A DNA stretch of 64,000 nt from Bin87 sp965203195 (GCA_965203195.1 OZ241860.1:806001-870000), one strand, 5' to 3'. Positions 33,434 to 42,793 are shown, counted from the first letter of the stretch. Numbers and translations are program-made. The notes: generated from the letters alone by a model not told the origin.

Positions 33434-35044
33434 ATGCCGCCGCGCCGCAGTTTCTGGGCCTGGGGGAACACCGACCGCGAGCCTTCGCCGGCCGATTACG
33501 CCGCTATGGCCGAGCGCATTTACCGTCGCTACGGGGCCGCGCGGCCGGCGCCCACGCCGCCCACGGACGCCGACCTCAACCTCCGCAAGCCGCGTATTCT
33601 GCCTCACCCGCTGGTGGCGGAGTTCTGCGCCACCGACGACCACGACCGGGCGGCGCATACCTACGGGCGCAGTTTCCGCGACCGCATCCGGGGTTTCAAG
33701 TGCGATTTTCCGAACCCGCCGGATGTCATCGCCTACCCGCGCACCGAAGCGGAAGTCGTAACCACGCTGGACTGGTGCGCCAATTCCAACATTGTGGCGA
33801 TACCCTACGGGGGCGGCAGCAGCGTGGTGGCCGGGGTGGAGCCGCCGGAAGCCGACGCCGTGGTCACCATTGATCTGACCCGGCTGGACCGGGCGCTGGA
33901 GGTTGACGACATATCCCGCGCCGCCCGCATCCAGGCCGGGGCGCTGGGGCCGGCGCTGGAGGCGCAGCTGCGTCCGCACGGGTTCACGCTGCGGCATTTT
34001 CCGCAGAGCTTTGAGTTTTCCACGCTGGGCGGCTGGATCGCCACCCGCAGCGGCGGGCATTACGCCACCAACCACACGCATATTGACGATTTTGTGGAAG
34101 CGACGCGGATGGTGACGCCGGCGGGCATCTGGGAATCGCGGCGGCTGCCGGGCAGCGGGGCCGGGCCTTCGCCGGACCGCCTGGTTATCGGCAGCGAGGG
34201 CATTCTGGGCATCATCACCGAGGCGTGGCTGCGGATACAGGCGCGGCCCCGCTACCGGGCCTCGGCCGGCGTGGTCTTTGACGGCGGGATGGCGGCGGCC
34301 GCGGAAGGGGCGCGTCTGATTGCCCAGGCCAAGCAGTGGCCCGCCAACCTGCGGATGCTGGATCCGGCCGAAGCCGAGGATTTCGCCGGGCTGGACGGGC
34401 GGCAAGCCCTGCTGATAATCGGGTTCGAATCGGCGGATCTGCCCCAGGGGGACAACATTCGCCAGGCGGTGTCCATCGCGCGGGACGCCGGCGGGATGAT
34501 TGCGGAGGACGCCATCGTCATCGCAGACGCCGCCGAGGGAACGGACGCCGCCGCCGGGCGGCAGGGCGCGGTGGGCAGCTGGCGCAATTCGTTCATCAAC
34601 GCCCCCTACGAGCGCAACGCCACCATCGGGTTCGGCATCGTTGCGGAGACGCTGGAAACGGCGATAACCTGGGAACGCTGGCCGGCAATGGACGAAACGG
34701 TGCGGGGCGCGTTGCAGGACGCCCTGCGGCAGACCTGCGGCGGCGGGCGGGTGTCCTGCCGGTTCACTCATGTTTATCCCGACGGGCCGGCGCCGTATTA
34801 CACCTTTGAGGGGCTGGGGCCGGTGGGCGGCGAGCTGGAGGCCCACGCCGCCATCAAGCAGGCCGCATCGGACGCCGTGATGGCCGCCGGGGGGACGATT
34901 ACGCACCACCACGCGGTGGGGCGGACGCACCGGCCCTGGTACGACGGCCAGCGTCCGGACGCTTTCGCCGCCGCGCTGCGCGCCGCCAAGCGCGCCGTTG
35001 ACCCCGGGGGCATCCTCAACCCCGGCGCGCTGATTGACCCGTAG
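33434..35044 (+). CDS. FAD-linked oxidase, alkyldihydroxyacetonephosphate synthase-like
   Basis: A 536-residue flavoprotein of the VAO/FAD_binding_4 family. The FAD-binding stretch is PPDVIAYPRTEAEVVTTLDWCANSNIVAIPYGGGSSVVAGVEP, followed by IDLTRLDRALEVDDISRAARIQAGALGPALE and LGGWIATRSGGHYATNHTHIDDFV. The N-terminal RRSFWAWG and the closing GGILNPGALIDP, together with GTITHHHAVGRTHRPWY, match the alkylglycerone-phosphate synthase group, in which these histidines are catalytic. An ether-lipid role is possible, but bacterial relatives also include D-lactate and glycolate dehydrogenase-like enzymes. It lies after tRNA-Pro, with TATAAT at 33372-33377 and a 14-bp tandem duplication (33390-33417) in its leader. 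Confidence 0.83.
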   Translation: MPPRRSFWAWGNTDREPSPADYAAMAERIYRRYGAARPAPTPPTDADLNLRKPRILPHPLVAEFCATDDHDRAAHTYGRSFRDRIRGFKCDFPNPPDVIAYPRTEAEVVTTLDWCANSNIVAIPYGGGSSVVAGVEPPEADAVVTIDLTRLDRALEVDDISRAARIQAGALGPALEAQLRPHGFTLRHFPQSFEFSTLGGWIATRSGGHYATNHTHIDDFVEATRMVTPAGIWESRRLPGSGAGPSPDRLVIGSEGILGIITEAWLRIQARPRYRASAGVVFDGGMAAAAEGARLIAQAKQWPANLRMLDPAEAEDFAGLDGRQALLIIGFESADLPQGDNIRQAVSIARDAGGMIAEDAIVIADAAEGTDAAAGRQGAVGSWRNSFINAPYERNATIGFGIVAETLETAITWERWPAMDETVRGALQDALRQTCGGGRVSCRFTHVYPDGPAPYYTFEGLGPVGGELEAHAAIKQAASDAVMAAGGTITHHHAVGRTHRPWYDGQRPDAFAAALRAAKRAVDPGGILNPGALIDP

Positions 35045-35110
35045 ATGCGTCATCGTCATCAAGCCGGCCGGCAGCCCGGCCGGCGCCAATTAAAGAAAGG
35101 AGCAGTTGTG

Positions 35111-35428
35111 ATGCGTCAGGCAACCTGCTACGCTTGGGGCAAGCCCGGCGCCTGGGAAGCCCTCTGCGTTGACTACGACATCGCTGTGCAAGGCGAGAAC
35201 CTGGAGCAGGTACGCCTTGAGCTGGCCGACGCCGTGGCAACCTTTCTGGATTATGTCGCCGGTCTGCCGACGCCCGAGCGGGCGGCGTTTCTGACCCGCA
35301 AAGCCCCGCGGCTCTTGCGTTGGCGGCTGGCGCTTTTGCATCGGATTTTTGCCCTGTGCCGCTACTTGAAACTACCTTCGGCGGCGACGGGCACGGCCCG
35401 CGCCGAATTCGCAATGACGCCGGCATAA
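35111..35428 (+). CDS. Small protein, HicB-like fold suspected
   Basis: A 105-residue protein starting MRQATCYAWGKPGAWEALCV. AAGGAG lies about nine bases before ATG 35111, which is chosen over the longer frame from 35045. The first half (WEALCVDYDIAVQGENLEQVRLELADAVATFLDYV) has the strand-strand-helix arrangement of HicB-type antitoxins: short beta hairpin, then a helix of aliphatic and acidic residues. The second half is basic and helical (KAPRLLRWRLALLHRIFALC). I do not recognise the family with confidence. A second small gene follows 10 bases downstream, so the two are probably cotranscribed. Confidence 0.55.
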   Translation: MRQATCYAWGKPGAWEALCVDYDIAVQGENLEQVRLELADAVATFLDYVAGLPTPERAAFLTRKAPRLLRWRLALLHRIFALCRYLKLPSAATGTARAEFAMTPA

Positions 35429-35438
35429 GGAGCAAGCA

Positions 35439-35708
35439 ATGGCAACGACAGAACACCCGCGCACCGAGTTGGCGACCCGCGCCCAGGCCATTTATGATGC
35501 GGAATTGCGCCACAAGGTGGAACCGCAGGAGATTGACCGCTATCTGGTGCTGGATGTGGCAACGCGCGATTATGAGATTGCGGACAGCCTGATTGACGCC
35601 AGCGTGCGGCTGCGGGAACGGCGTCCGCCGCCGGCGGCGTTTTTCGCCTTCCGAATCGGTCACCGCGCCGCGCGCAAGCTGGGCGGGCATATCGGAGGCC
35701 GTCTGTGA
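35439..35708 (+). CDS. Small hypothetical protein paired with the upstream HicB-like gene
   Basis: An 89-residue protein, MATTEHPRTELATRAQAIYD at the start. GGAG lies seven bases before the ATG. It contains EIDRYLVLDVATRDYEIADSL and ends FRIGHRAARKLGGHIGGRL. Short proteins with this pattern (an acidic, strand-rich middle and a C-terminal RIGxRAxxxxGG) occur commonly in Chloroflexota and Cyanobacteria, often next to small partner genes. Function is unknown. It lies 10 bases after the upstream small gene; a toxin-antitoxin role is possible but not shown. Confidence 0.55.
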   Translation: MATTEHPRTELATRAQAIYDAELRHKVEPQEIDRYLVLDVATRDYEIADSLIDASVRLRERRPPPAAFFAFRIGHRAARKLGGHIGGRL

Positions 35709-35941
35709 TTACCGGACACGTCGTCAACCGGCGCCGGAGCCGGCGCGCCGGAAAGCGCGCATTCCGAAAACCGAAACGCGCCGCACAACGGGGGCAAGGC
35801 TATGGACATCGTTGCGCCGGATTGGGTATTATTCCGTCATCGGTCAACCGCGCCGCGTTGCTCGCCTGTCTCAATCAGAGAGGCAAAAGGGGCAACCCGA
35901 GGGGACAACCGGGTGGCAACCAGGCCAGGAGGGGGGTATTT

Positions 35942-38233
35942 ATGGTCGCCGTCGCCAGCGATTCCACGGACTTAATCGCCCGCGTATCGGAATATGTGGA
36001 CGATGGGGAGCAGGTTGGGCGTATTCGCGCCGCTTACGAGTTTGCCGAATACAGCCATACCGGCCAGATGCGGCTCTCCGGCGATCCTTATATCGTCCAC
36101 CCGCTGGCCGTGGCCACGATTCTGGCCGACCTTTATCTGGACCCGGACACCATCAAGGCGGCGCTGCTGCATGATGTAGTTGAGGATTGCGCCGTTCCCC
36201 TTTCGGAGCTGGAGGCGCGGTTCGGCCCCGATGTGGCCCGGCTGGTGGACGGGGTCACCAAGCTGGCGCAGGTTGACTACCGCCCGCCGGCCAGCAACGG
36301 CAGTGGCAACGGCAGCCGACCCGGCAGCGGCAGCGCCGGCGGCAGCCCGGCCGCCGGCGGCGGCGGCAAGGCAACCGCGTCCGCCGAAAACCTGTACGCC
36401 GAAAGCCTGCGCAAGATGCTGGTCGCCATGGCCGAGGACATCCGCGTGGTGCTGATCAAGCTGGCCGACCGCCTGCACAATATGCGGACGCTGGACGCCC
36501 TTTCGGAAAAAAAGCGCCGCCGCATTGCCCAGGAAACGCTGGATGTCTATTCCCCTCTGGCCCATCGCCTCGGCATCTGGGAAATCAAATGGCAGCTGGA
36601 CGACCTGGCGTTTCGTCATCTCAACGAAGCCAAATACCGGGAAATCTCCCGGATGCTGGCCGTGCGGCGCTCCCAGCGCGAAGCCTATGTCAGCGCAGTG
36701 GCCCGCCGGCTGCGGGCGGAGCTCTCCGCAAACAAGGTGCCGGCCGAAGTCATCGGACGCCCCAAGGGCATCTATTCCATCTACAAAAAAATTGAGAAGT
36801 ACGCCGCCGTCGGCAAGGAACTGGGCGACATTTATGACCTCTACGCCCTGCGCGTCATCGTTGACGACGTTCCCGACTGCTACACGGCATTGGGCGTGGC
36901 CCACCGCCTCTGGAACCCTATGCCGGGGCAGTTTGACGACTATGTCGCCACGCCCAAGCAGAATATGTACCAGGCGCTCCATACTACGGTGATCTGCGAC
37001 GGCGGCCATCCGCTGGAAGTGCAGATTAAAACCCACGAGATGCACCGCATCGCCGAGTACGGGGTGGCCGCCCACTGGCGCTATAAGGAACGCGCCAACA
37101 CCAACGGCAATAACGGTCGCTTTGAGGAACGGATGACCTGGCTGCGCCAGCTGCTGGAATGGCAGCGGGAAACCCCGGATACGGGCGAGTTTCTGGAATC
37201 GGTGCGCGAGGATCTGTTCCACGACCAGGTTTTCGTCTATACCCCCAAAGGCGACATCATAGAGCTGGCGGCCGGCGCCACGCCCATTGACTTTGCCTAC
37301 AAGATTCATACCGACCTGGGCCACCGCATTTCCGGCGCCAAAGTCAACGGCCGCCTGGTGTCGCTGGACTCCCCCTTGCAGAACGGTGACACGGTTGAAG
37401 TGGTGGCCGGCAAGAAGGGGCGCGGCCCGTCCCCCGACTGGCTCAATCCCGCGCGGGGTTATGTGGCGACCAACAGCGCGCGGCAGAAAATACGCAGCTG
37501 GTTCAACCGCCAGGCCCGCAGCGCCAACATTACCCGGGGCCGCGACCTGCTGAAGCGGGAAATGCGGCGAATGGGCGTCAAGCTGGCGGAACGGGAAACC
37601 CTGGAACTGTGCGGCTACGAAAAAATGGACGATCTGCTGGCGGCGGTGGGTTCCGGCGAGTTGAGCGACTCGGCCCTGGCGTCCCGGCTGGCGCAGCGGC
37701 GCAGCGCCGAGGCGGCCGCCGCCGCCTGGATACCTACCCTGAAAGGCGAGGCGCGTCTGGACAGCCCCACCTCGGGCATATCCGTGCTGGGCGTGGGCGA
37801 CCTGCTTACCCGTATCGCCCAGTGCTGCAACCCGATACAGGGCGACGCCATCATCGGCTTCGTCACCCGCACCAGCGGCGTCAGCATCCACAAGTCGGAG
37901 TGCGTCAATGTACGCAACGAGGACGAACAGGAACGGCTGGTGCCGGTGGCCTGGGGGCAGAAGCGGGAGCTTTACCCGGTGCGCGTCCGCATTGAGGCCA
38001 TCGACCGGGTAGGGCTGCTGCGGGATGTATCCACTAAACTCTCCGAGGATAAAATCAATATGGCGTGGGTTGTGACCCGCGAGAATGACGACGCTACGGT
38101 GAGCCTGGAGCTGACCATCCATATTGAGGGGCTGCCGGAGCTGAACCGGGTCTTTTCGCGGGTGGAGGGAATACGGGGCGTCACTTCGGTAAGCCGGGTG
38201 ACCGGGAGCCCGCTGCGACAGACTGCCCGGTAA
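35942..38233 (+). CDS. RelA/SpoT bifunctional (p)ppGpp synthetase/hydrolase
   Basis: Makes and degrades the alarmone (p)ppGpp in the stringent response. The 763-residue protein has the full long-RSH layout. An HD hydrolase domain carries an intact HDVVED motif (about 76-81), so hydrolysis should work. The synthetase domain has GRPKGIYSIYKKIEKY and DIYDLYALRVIVDDVPDCY. A TGS domain follows (VFVYTPKGDIIELAAGATPIDFAYKIH), then a zinc-finger/helical region and a C-terminal ACT domain (VRIEAIDRVGLLRDVSTKLSEDKIN). A Gly/Ser/Asn-rich insert of about 35 residues interrupts the hydrolase domain after LAQVDYRPP, which is unusual. AGGAGGGGG precedes ATG 35942; the longer frame from 35705 is not used. 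Confidence 0.93.
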   Translation: MVAVASDSTDLIARVSEYVDDGEQVGRIRAAYEFAEYSHTGQMRLSGDPYIVHPLAVATILADLYLDPDTIKAALLHDVVEDCAVPLSELEARFGPDVARLVDGVTKLAQVDYRPPASNGSGNGSRPGSGSAGGSPAAGGGGKATASAENLYAESLRKMLVAMAEDIRVVLIKLADRLHNMRTLDALSEKKRRRIAQETLDVYSPLAHRLGIWEIKWQLDDLAFRHLNEAKYREISRMLAVRRSQREAYVSAVARRLRAELSANKVPAEVIGRPKGIYSIYKKIEKYAAVGKELGDIYDLYALRVIVDDVPDCYTALGVAHRLWNPMPGQFDDYVATPKQNMYQALHTTVICDGGHPLEVQIKTHEMHRIAEYGVAAHWRYKERANTNGNNGRFEERMTWLRQLLEWQRETPDTGEFLESVREDLFHDQVFVYTPKGDIIELAAGATPIDFAYKIHTDLGHRISGAKVNGRLVSLDSPLQNGDTVEVVAGKKGRGPSPDWLNPARGYVATNSARQKIRSWFNRQARSANITRGRDLLKREMRRMGVKLAERETLELCGYEKMDDLLAAVGSGELSDSALASRLAQRRSAEAAAAAWIPTLKGEARLDSPTSGISVLGVGDLLTRIAQCCNPIQGDAIIGFVTRTSGVSIHKSECVNVRNEDEQERLVPVAWGQKRELYPVRVRIEAIDRVGLLRDVSTKLSEDKINMAWVVTRENDDATVSLELTIHIEGLPELNRVFSRVEGIRGVTSVSRVTGSPLRQTAR

Positions 38234-38390
38234 GCGCGCCCGGCCCGGTCCTGCTTGGCCCGGCGTCCTCTTGCCGGCTTGGGTTTGCCGGATGTGGCGG
38301 ATGCGCGGATGTGCTACGATAGCGTCGCAACCACGCGGCGGCGCGCCCGCCGGCGCCCCCGGCCAGCAAGGCAAGGAGACGACTAGGATT

Positions 38391-39116
38391 ATGGCAGCGA
38401 CACCCACGGGCCTGGACATCCGGGCTTGCATTTTTGATGTATTCGGCACGGTGGTGGACTGGCGTTCCAGCATCATTGAGCAGTGCGCCAACCTGGGCCG
38501 CATCAAGGGCATTGAGCGGGACTGGGGCGCCTTTGCCGACGCCTGGCGGGGGAAATACCGCCCCTATATGGACAAGGTGCGCCACGGCGAACTGCCCTGG
38601 ACCAACCTGGACGCCCTGCACCGGATGTCCCTGGACGAGGCGCTGGACGAGTTTGAAATCGGCGGGCTGAACGACGCCGAAAAGATGACCGTCACCCATT
38701 TCTGGCACAACCTGCGCCCCTGGCCGGACAGCGTGCCGGGGCTGTATCGCCTCAAGACGCGGTTCATCATCGCCCCCATGTCCAACGGGAACATTGCGCT
38801 GATGACCAATATGGCGAAAAACGGCGGGATGCCCTGGGACTGCATCCTGGGCGCCGAGGTGGCGCGCCACTACAAACCCGACCCGGAGAGCTACGGAACC
38901 GCCGTCAAACTACTGGGCTTGCAGCCGGAGCAGGTGCTGATGGTGGCGGCCCACCAGGGCGACCTGCTGGCGTCCGCGCAAGTGGGCCTGCGGACGGCTT
39001 TCGTGCCCCGCCCCCGCGAACACGGCCCCGACCGCACGCCGGATCCGACGCCCGACCCGTCGTTCAATGTGGTGGCGGATAACTTTGTGGACCTGGCGGC
39101 CAAGCTGGGGGCATAA
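38391..39116 (+). CDS. Haloacid dehalogenase type II (second copy)
   Basis: A 241-residue HAD hydrolase related to the one at 14064-14792. The nucleophile is D16 in IFDVFGTVVDW. Other motifs are APMSNGN (motif II), YKPDPESYGTAVKLLG (motif III) and MVAAHQGDLLASAQVG (motif IV). The second-copy signature VVDWRSSI agrees with the L-2-haloacid dehalogenase branch. AAGGAG lies about ten bases before ATG 38391. It follows relA/spoT by about 160 bases and has its own TGTGCTACGAT-like -10 near 38310-38320, so it is likely transcribed separately. Confidence 0.87.
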   Translation: MAATPTGLDIRACIFDVFGTVVDWRSSIIEQCANLGRIKGIERDWGAFADAWRGKYRPYMDKVRHGELPWTNLDALHRMSLDEALDEFEIGGLNDAEKMTVTHFWHNLRPWPDSVPGLYRLKTRFIIAPMSNGNIALMTNMAKNGGMPWDCILGAEVARHYKPDPESYGTAVKLLGLQPEQVLMVAAHQGDLLASAQVGLRTAFVPRPREHGPDRTPDPTPDPSFNVVADNFVDLAAKLGA

Positions 39117-39166
39117 GGCGCCGGGCATAGGGCATAGGGCGCAAAGCCGGCCGGGGGAACCCGCGG

Positions 39167-40213
39167 CTACGGCGCCGCCACGGGCTCCAGCCCGCAGACC
39201 TCCGCCACCAGTTCGTAGGAACGCAGCCGGTCGGCGTAGTGGTAGCAGATGGTTACGATGCTCAAGTCGTTGACTTCGTAATCCGCCGCCACCCGTTCCA
39301 GGCCGGCCTTGACCTGCTGCGGGTCGCCGTCCACGCAGTTGCGCTGGTACTGCTGGATGAACTGCCATTCGTTGGCGAGGTATTTGTAGCCGGCGGCCAC
39401 TTCGGGGGAAGGAATGCCTTTGGCGCGGCCGGTTACCGACCGCAGCCGGCCCAGGTTGCGGCTGGCGGCGATGCGCCGGGCCTCGGCCTCCGTTTCGGCG
39501 CACAGCGTCTGCACTCCGATGTTGACGCGGGGCGCGGACAAATACGGCGACGGCTCAAAGTTCTGCCGGTAGGACGCCACAATCCGGGGGCCGTCATCGG
39601 CGCCCAATCCGAAAAAGTGGGCGTAGGCGAAGGGCAGGCCCATTTGGGCGGCCATAAACGCCGACTCGTACCGCGACCCCAGCAGCCAGACCTCCGGGGC
39701 GCCGCCGGGCGCCTCATCGGGGGCGGCGGCCACCTCGTGAAAGGGATGGTCGTCGGGCAGTGAACCGCGCATATAGTTGATGACATCGCGCACCTGCTGG
39801 GGGAAGTGGCGAATGTCTTTGGGCATACTGGGATAGGCCAGGGCGGCCGCCGTAATCTGGTCGCTGCCCGGCGCCCGCCCGATGCCCAGGTCAATGCGGT
39901 CGGGATACAGGGCGTCCAGCATACGGAAGGTTTCGGCGACCTTGAAGGCGCTGTAATGGGGCAGCATCACGCCGCCGGAGCCCACGCGGATGCGGCTGGT
40001 ATGGGCGGCGATCTGCCCGATGAGCACTTCCGGGGCGGTGCCGGCGAAGTTGGGCAGGTTGTGGTGTTCGGCCACCCAATAGCGTCGGTAGCCCAGCTTT
40101 TCGGCGGCCACCGCCAGCTGGATGCTTTCCCGCAGGGCGGCGCCGGCGTGGCTGCCCTCGCGCATCGGCGACTGGTCAACCACGCTCAATTGCAGTTTCT
40201 GGCTCAAAATCAT
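39167..40213 (-). CDS. Luciferase-like flavin-dependent monooxygenase (LLM class, MsnO8-like)
   Basis: A 348-residue TIM-barrel flavoprotein of the bacterial luciferase superfamily. The N-terminal LQLSVVDQSPMREGSHAGAALRESIQLAVAAEKLGYRRYWVAEHHN is the signature of the MsnO8/alkanal monooxygenase-like group: VxDQSP, then AEHHN. Further on come RIRVGSGGVMLPHYSAFKVAETF and the DLGIGRAPGSD phosphate-binding region. FMN is the expected cofactor, although some relatives use F420. The substrate is unknown. SAR202-type genomes are known for large numbers of such enzymes. It is transcribed divergently from pstC across a 289-base gap. Confidence 0.88.
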   Translation of the reverse strand: MILSQKLQLSVVDQSPMREGSHAGAALRESIQLAVAAEKLGYRRYWVAEHHNLPNFAGTAPEVLIGQIAAHTSRIRVGSGGVMLPHYSAFKVAETFRMLDALYPDRIDLGIGRAPGSDQITAAALAYPSMPKDIRHFPQQVRDVINYMRGSLPDDHPFHEVAAAPDEAPGGAPEVWLLGSRYESAFMAAQMGLPFAYAHFFGLGADDGPRIVASYRQNFEPSPYLSAPRVNIGVQTLCAETEAEARRIAASRNLGRLRSVTGRAKGIPSPEVAAGYKYLANEWQFIQQYQRNCVDGDPQQVKAGLERVAADYEVNDLSIVTICYHYADRLRSYELVAEVCGLEPVAAP

Positions 40214-40502
40214 CTCCCTCGCCGGCGTCGGAGTCCAGCGCCGGCGGCGTCGCCGGCAGGGTGGCAGGATACCCGGAATTGCGGCTTGATGCGCCGGGGC
40301 CGGCGGAACGCTGAGTCAGCGCAGCGCTGTTCCGGGCGGCTATTTTGATTATTGGCGAAATGCGGGTTGCCGGACGGCGCCGGCTGGTTTATTATACCTG
40401 CGCCCAATGCGCCTTGCAGCGCGCGGCGATTAGACGGCAAAATTGCCTTGCTTTGCCCCGGGCCCGGGCCGCAATGGATGACGGCTCCGGCCGAATTCGC
40501 AG

Positions 40503-41879
40503 GTGAACCGCGCTATGCTCATTGACAAACTCACCGGCGGCAAACCGGCGGCGGGGGCCGTTCCGGGCGCCGGCCAGCCGCTAACCGCCCATGGCAGCAA
40601 GCGCCTACTTGAGCGTATCGTCAAGTGGGCGCTTTTTCTTTTGGCCGCGGTGTCGCTGCTGACCACCGTGGGCATCGTATCGGTGCTGCTCTTTGAGGGG
40701 GTGCGGTTCTTTACCACCGATTTCTACCAGGAAAAGCGCAGTGAACTGACCACCCTTGCCGCCGCGCCCGGCCCGGCCGGAACGCCCGGCCCGATTGGGG
40801 CGGATGGCGGCGCCGCCGCTGCCAATGCGCTGGCGCCGGGTAGCGTCCCGCAGGTATCGGTGCGGGCGACTACCGATGCGCTGATCTATGTCGACTGGCT
40901 GCCGCCGGCCACGGGCGCGCTGCCGGCCGGGTACGAAGTTGACATCCAGCCCCGTTTGAATACGGATTTGTCGGATTGCGGAAACCTGCCGCCGGAACGG
41001 AACTCCTGCGTGATTGCCGACGCCTCGCCGGGACGGTCGTACCGGGTCAGCGTGGCGGCGCGCTCCGCGGCGGGGCCGGGCGCGGCGTTGCAGACCGATT
41101 CTTTCGCCGTGCCGGAGTCGGTGCGATGGTATCGCTACTTTACGGATACCAAGTGGCGGACGCTGCTGGTGCCTCGTTCCTATGGCATCTGGCCCCTGCT
41201 GGTGGGGACGCTGATGATCGCCGTCCTGGCCATGCTCATCGCCGTGCCCCTGGGCCTGTTGAGCGCCATTTTCCTCAGCGAATACGCGCCGCCCCGGATG
41301 CAGGCCATTACCAAGCCGGCGCTGGAAGTGCTGGCCGGCATCCCCACGGTGGTGTACGGATTCTTTGCCCTGTTCTTTATTACGCCGGCGCTGCGGTGGT
41401 TCGGCGACGATGTCGGCATATTCAACGCCCTGTCGGCGGCCATCGTGATGGGGGTGATGATCCTGCCTATGGTGTCCAGCCTGAGCGAGGACGCCATGCG
41501 GGCGGTGCCTAACTCCCTGCGGGAAGGCGCCTATGCGCTGGGCGCCACCAAGTTTGAGGTTGCCACCAAGGTGGTGGCGCCGGCGGCGCTGTCGGGCATT
41601 GTGGGGGCCTTCATCCTGGCTATGTCCCGCGCCGTGGGCGAAACGATGATTGTGTTCATTGCCGCCGGGCAGAACGAAAAGCTGACTTTTAACCCCCTGG
41701 AGCCGGTGAACACTATGACCGGCTTTATGGCGACCACGAATTTCAGCGACAACGCCATTCCGGGGACGGCGCAGTTCCAGGCGCTGTTTGCGGTGGGCAT
41801 TACGCTGTTTATCATTACGCTGCTGATGAACCTGGCCAGCCAGGCGGTGGTGACAAAGTTCCGCGAGGTGTACGAATAA
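40503..41879 (+). CDS. pstC: Phosphate ABC transporter permease PstC with inserted fibronectin-III-like domain
   Basis: One of the two membrane subunits of the high-affinity phosphate importer. Typical PstC proteins have about 300 residues; this one has 458. After helix 1 (KWALFLLAAVSLLTTVGIVSVLLF, about 41-64) an extracytoplasmic insertion runs from about 80 to 205. It starts with a Gly/Pro-rich stretch and continues as a domain with fibronectin-III marks (IYVDWLPP, GYEVDIQP, ASPGRSYRVSVAARSAAGPG). The permease core then continues normally (LLVGTLMIAVLAMLIAVPLGLLSAIFLSEYAPP, EAA loop LREGAYALGATKFEVATKVV). The first codon is GTG 40503; ATG 40515 is an alternative. It overlaps pstA by one base. 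No pstS gene is visible. Confidence 0.9.
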   Translation: MNRAMLIDKLTGGKPAAGAVPGAGQPLTAHGSKRLLERIVKWALFLLAAVSLLTTVGIVSVLLFEGVRFFTTDFYQEKRSELTTLAAAPGPAGTPGPIGADGGAAAANALAPGSVPQVSVRATTDALIYVDWLPPATGALPAGYEVDIQPRLNTDLSDCGNLPPERNSCVIADASPGRSYRVSVAARSAAGPGAALQTDSFAVPESVRWYRYFTDTKWRTLLVPRSYGIWPLLVGTLMIAVLAMLIAVPLGLLSAIFLSEYAPPRMQAITKPALEVLAGIPTVVYGFFALFFITPALRWFGDDVGIFNALSAAIVMGVMILPMVSSLSEDAMRAVPNSLREGAYALGATKFEVATKVVAPAALSGIVGAFILAMSRAVGETMIVFIAAGQNEKLTFNPLEPVNTMTGFMATTNFSDNAIPGTAQFQALFAVGITLFIITLLMNLASQAVVTKFREVYE

Positions 41880-42793
41880 TGGCGATGCCCATGCTGATGC
41901 CAACGCCGCCGGAGTACCGGCGGCGGATGCGGCGGCGCCGGCGCGGCGCGGCCGTCTTTCAGGGACTCTGCCTGGCGGCGGTGGGGTTGGCGCTGGCCAT
42001 GCTGGCGGCGTTGCTCTACAGCGTGCTTACGGAAGCCTGGGCGTGGTTCAACCTGGACGGGGCGTCCATCAGGACGCTGCTTACCGACGCCCCGTCCAGC
42101 AAGGCGGTGCAATCCGGGCTGTTCCCGGCCATTGTCGGCACCCTGTGGGTGATGGTCATCTGCGCGTTCATCTCCTTCACGGTGGGGGTGTCCACCGCCA
42201 TTTATATGGAGGAATACGCCGCCCGAAACCGATTCAACGAGCTGATACAGACCAACATCCAGAACCTGGCGGCGGTGCCGTCCATAGTGTACGGCATCTT
42301 GGGGTTGAGCATCTTTGTGGCCCTGTTCGCCCTGGGCAAGAGCACCCTGGCGGCGGGTCTCACGCTGGCGCTGCTGATAATGCCGGTGGTGATTGTGTCC
42401 TCGCAGGAGGCTATCAAGGCGGTGCCGTCCTCCATACGGGAAGGGGGCTACGCGCTGGGGGCAACCCGCTGGCAGGTAGTGTGGCGGCTGACGCTGCCCC
42501 AGGCAATGCCGGGCATCCTGACGGGCATCATCCTGGCGGTAAGCCGGGCTATGGGCGAGGCGGCGCCGCTGGTGATTATGGGCGCCCTGTCCTTTGTGCC
42601 TTTCGCCCCCACTTCGCCGCTGGACCGCTTTACGGTGCTGCCCATTCAAATCTATGTGTGGATTTCCAAGCCGCAGGAGGAGTTTCACCAGCTGGCGGCG
42701 GCGGGCATCGTGGCGCTGCTGGTCATCCTGTTGAGCATGAACGCCTTTGCGATACTGCTGCGGAACCGGCTACAGAGCCGGCGCCAGGGGTAA
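41879..42793 (+). CDS. pstA: Phosphate ABC transporter permease PstA
   Basis: Second membrane subunit of the phosphate importer, 304 residues. It begins with a cytoplasmic basic stretch (YRRRMRRRRRGAAVF), then helix 1. The core has SFTVGVSTAIYMEEYAARNRF, VPSIVYGILGLSIFV and the EAA loop REGGYALGATRWQVVWRLTLPQAMPG, which contacts PstB. It ends IVALLVILLSMNAFAILLRNRLQSRRQG. The ATG at 41879 overlaps the pstC stop (TAATG), so translation is coupled. pstB follows after 14 bases. Confidence 0.94.
   Translation: MAMPMLMPTPPEYRRRMRRRRRGAAVFQGLCLAAVGLALAMLAALLYSVLTEAWAWFNLDGASIRTLLTDAPSSKAVQSGLFPAIVGTLWVMVICAFISFTVGVSTAIYMEEYAARNRFNELIQTNIQNLAAVPSIVYGILGLSIFVALFALGKSTLAAGLTLALLIMPVVIVSSQEAIKAVPSSIREGGYALGATRWQVVWRLTLPQAMPGILTGIILAVSRAMGEAAPLVIMGALSFVPFAPTSPLDRFTVLPIQIYVWISKPQEEFHQLAAAGIVALLVILLSMNAFAILLRNRLQSRRQG

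Noticed and set aside
35972..38512. An 846-codon minus-strand frame
   Set aside because: Antisense of relA/spoT with no family features.
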